Positions 63,729-64,000 of a stretch of 64,000 nt of DNA are shown in pieces. Made by a program: the position numbers and the translations under genes. The stretch's first letter is position 1. The number at the start of each line of letters is the position of its first letter. Source of the stretch: Sulfuricurvum sp. PC08-66 (GTDB lineage Bacteria > Campylobacterota > Campylobacteria > Campylobacterales > Sulfurimonadaceae); contig JQIT01000005.1 of the NCBI GenBank assembly GCA_000830255.1, forward strand, positions 124,001 to 188,000, in the 5' to 3' direction. The notes under the pieces are model-generated. The model searched no databases. It was not told the DNA's origin and was given only the letters and a program-made list of their open reading frames with translations.

Positions 63729-64000
63729 ATGAAAAAAGCACTTATTAGCCTTGTAGCAGCTAGCGCGTTGCTCTTGGCAAGTGACCAATTCGCAATGTCC
63801 GATGCGGATAGAGCGATGTATGCAGAGATGCTTGAAGCGAACCCTGCGGAAATTTTTGTCCAAGAGGGCGGTGAAAAACTCGCCAAATTGGGCGGTGATG
63901 CGGCATTGGCAAAATTTTTGGGCAAAACCGAAGAGACGTTGCCTGCTTATATCGCAGGATTTCCTCGCTATATCGCCTCATTGGGTGCGGTGGTGAGTCT
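63729..64000 (+). CDS. soxA: sulfur oxidation cytochrome SoxA (3' partial)
   Basis: The frame opens at ATG 63729, 3 bp after soxZ, with AAGG upstream, and runs off the right edge. A signal peptide (KKALISLVAASALLLAS) precedes SDADRAMYAEMLEANPAEIFVQEGGEKL, typical of the N-terminus of epsilonproteobacterial SoxA. The heme sites are outside the window. Position after soxXYZ supports the call. Confidence 0.88.
   Translation, partial: MKKALISLVAASALLLASDQFAMSDADRAMYAEMLEANPAEIFVQEGGEKLAKLGGDAALAKFLGKTEETLPAYIAGFPRYIASLGAVVS

Noticed and set aside
1-64000. CRISPR arrays, insertion sequences, rRNA genes
   Set aside because: No regularly spaced repeats, transposase-like frames or rRNA sequence were seen on reading both strands.

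Overview
The window is chromosomal DNA of a member of the Campylobacterota (Epsilonproteobacteria), most likely a sulfur-oxidising chemolithotroph related to Sulfurimonas, Sulfurovum or Sulfuricurvum. The evidence is an epsilonproteobacterial nuo operon with two tandem nuoG genes followed by the flagellar motor gene pflA, the rpmB-potassium channel pair also known from Helicobacter, a TlpD-like cytosolic chemoreceptor, a tmRNA tag of the campylobacterial type, and the start of a sox thiosulfate-oxidation operon at the right edge. Genus is an inference.

Layout. 1-12148: complex I genes nuoG (5' end outside the window), nuoG, H, I, J, K, L, M, N, then pflA. 14514-22728: mostly minus-strand housekeeping genes (FAD/NAD oxidoreductase, miaA, a membrane diguanylate cyclase, yajQ, AI-2E family transporter, ruvB, panB) with a plus-strand cyclophilin-lgt pair. 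22802-24464: an Hpt protein, trpA and ssrA (tmRNA), the last preceded by a strongly structured leader. 24465-27870: an AT-rich accessory segment directly after ssrA. It holds an antitoxin with a frameshifted RelE/ParE toxin, an XRE regulator with two perfect palindromic operators, a beta-barrel protein, a lipoprotein and a plasmid-type Rep initiator; it looks like the remnant of an integrated plasmid. 27994-39767: a DEDDh exonuclease, SpoU methyltransferase, a TlpD-like CZB chemoreceptor, a DUF1538 transporter with two PII-like proteins, three GGDEF proteins (two of them GGDEF-EAL) and a periplasmic rhodanese. 39834-49186: tRNA-Phe, murD-mraY, gpmI, fabG-acpP-fabF-accA, a second DEDDh exonuclease, trpF and rpe. 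49218-57309: a CheX-type protein with an HDOD partner, a lipoprotein nuclease/phosphatase, rpmB, a K+ channel, argJ, a pentaheme cytochrome and a PiT-like permease. 57334-64000: a DegP-like protease, then dsrE-like, cache sensor, OmpR-type regulator and histidine kinase genes leading directly into soxX, soxY, soxZ and soxA (cut by the right edge).

How the parts work together. Complex I and the Sox proteins are the energy core. The signalling load is high: three or four c-di-GMP enzymes plus YajQ, two chemotaxis-type proteins, an Hpt protein, and a cache/response-regulator/kinase set beside sox. The most interesting result is a shared promoter architecture: two TTTTACA half-sites 11 bp apart, then 9 bp, then a -10 box. 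It occurs in front of soxX and, identically spaced, in front of the distant TlpD-like chemoreceptor gene. This suggests that the OmpR-type regulator encoded next to sox co-activates thiosulfate oxidation and a taxis receptor. The second candidate system is the translationally coupled operon of a duplicated DUF1538 transporter and two divergent PII-like proteins.
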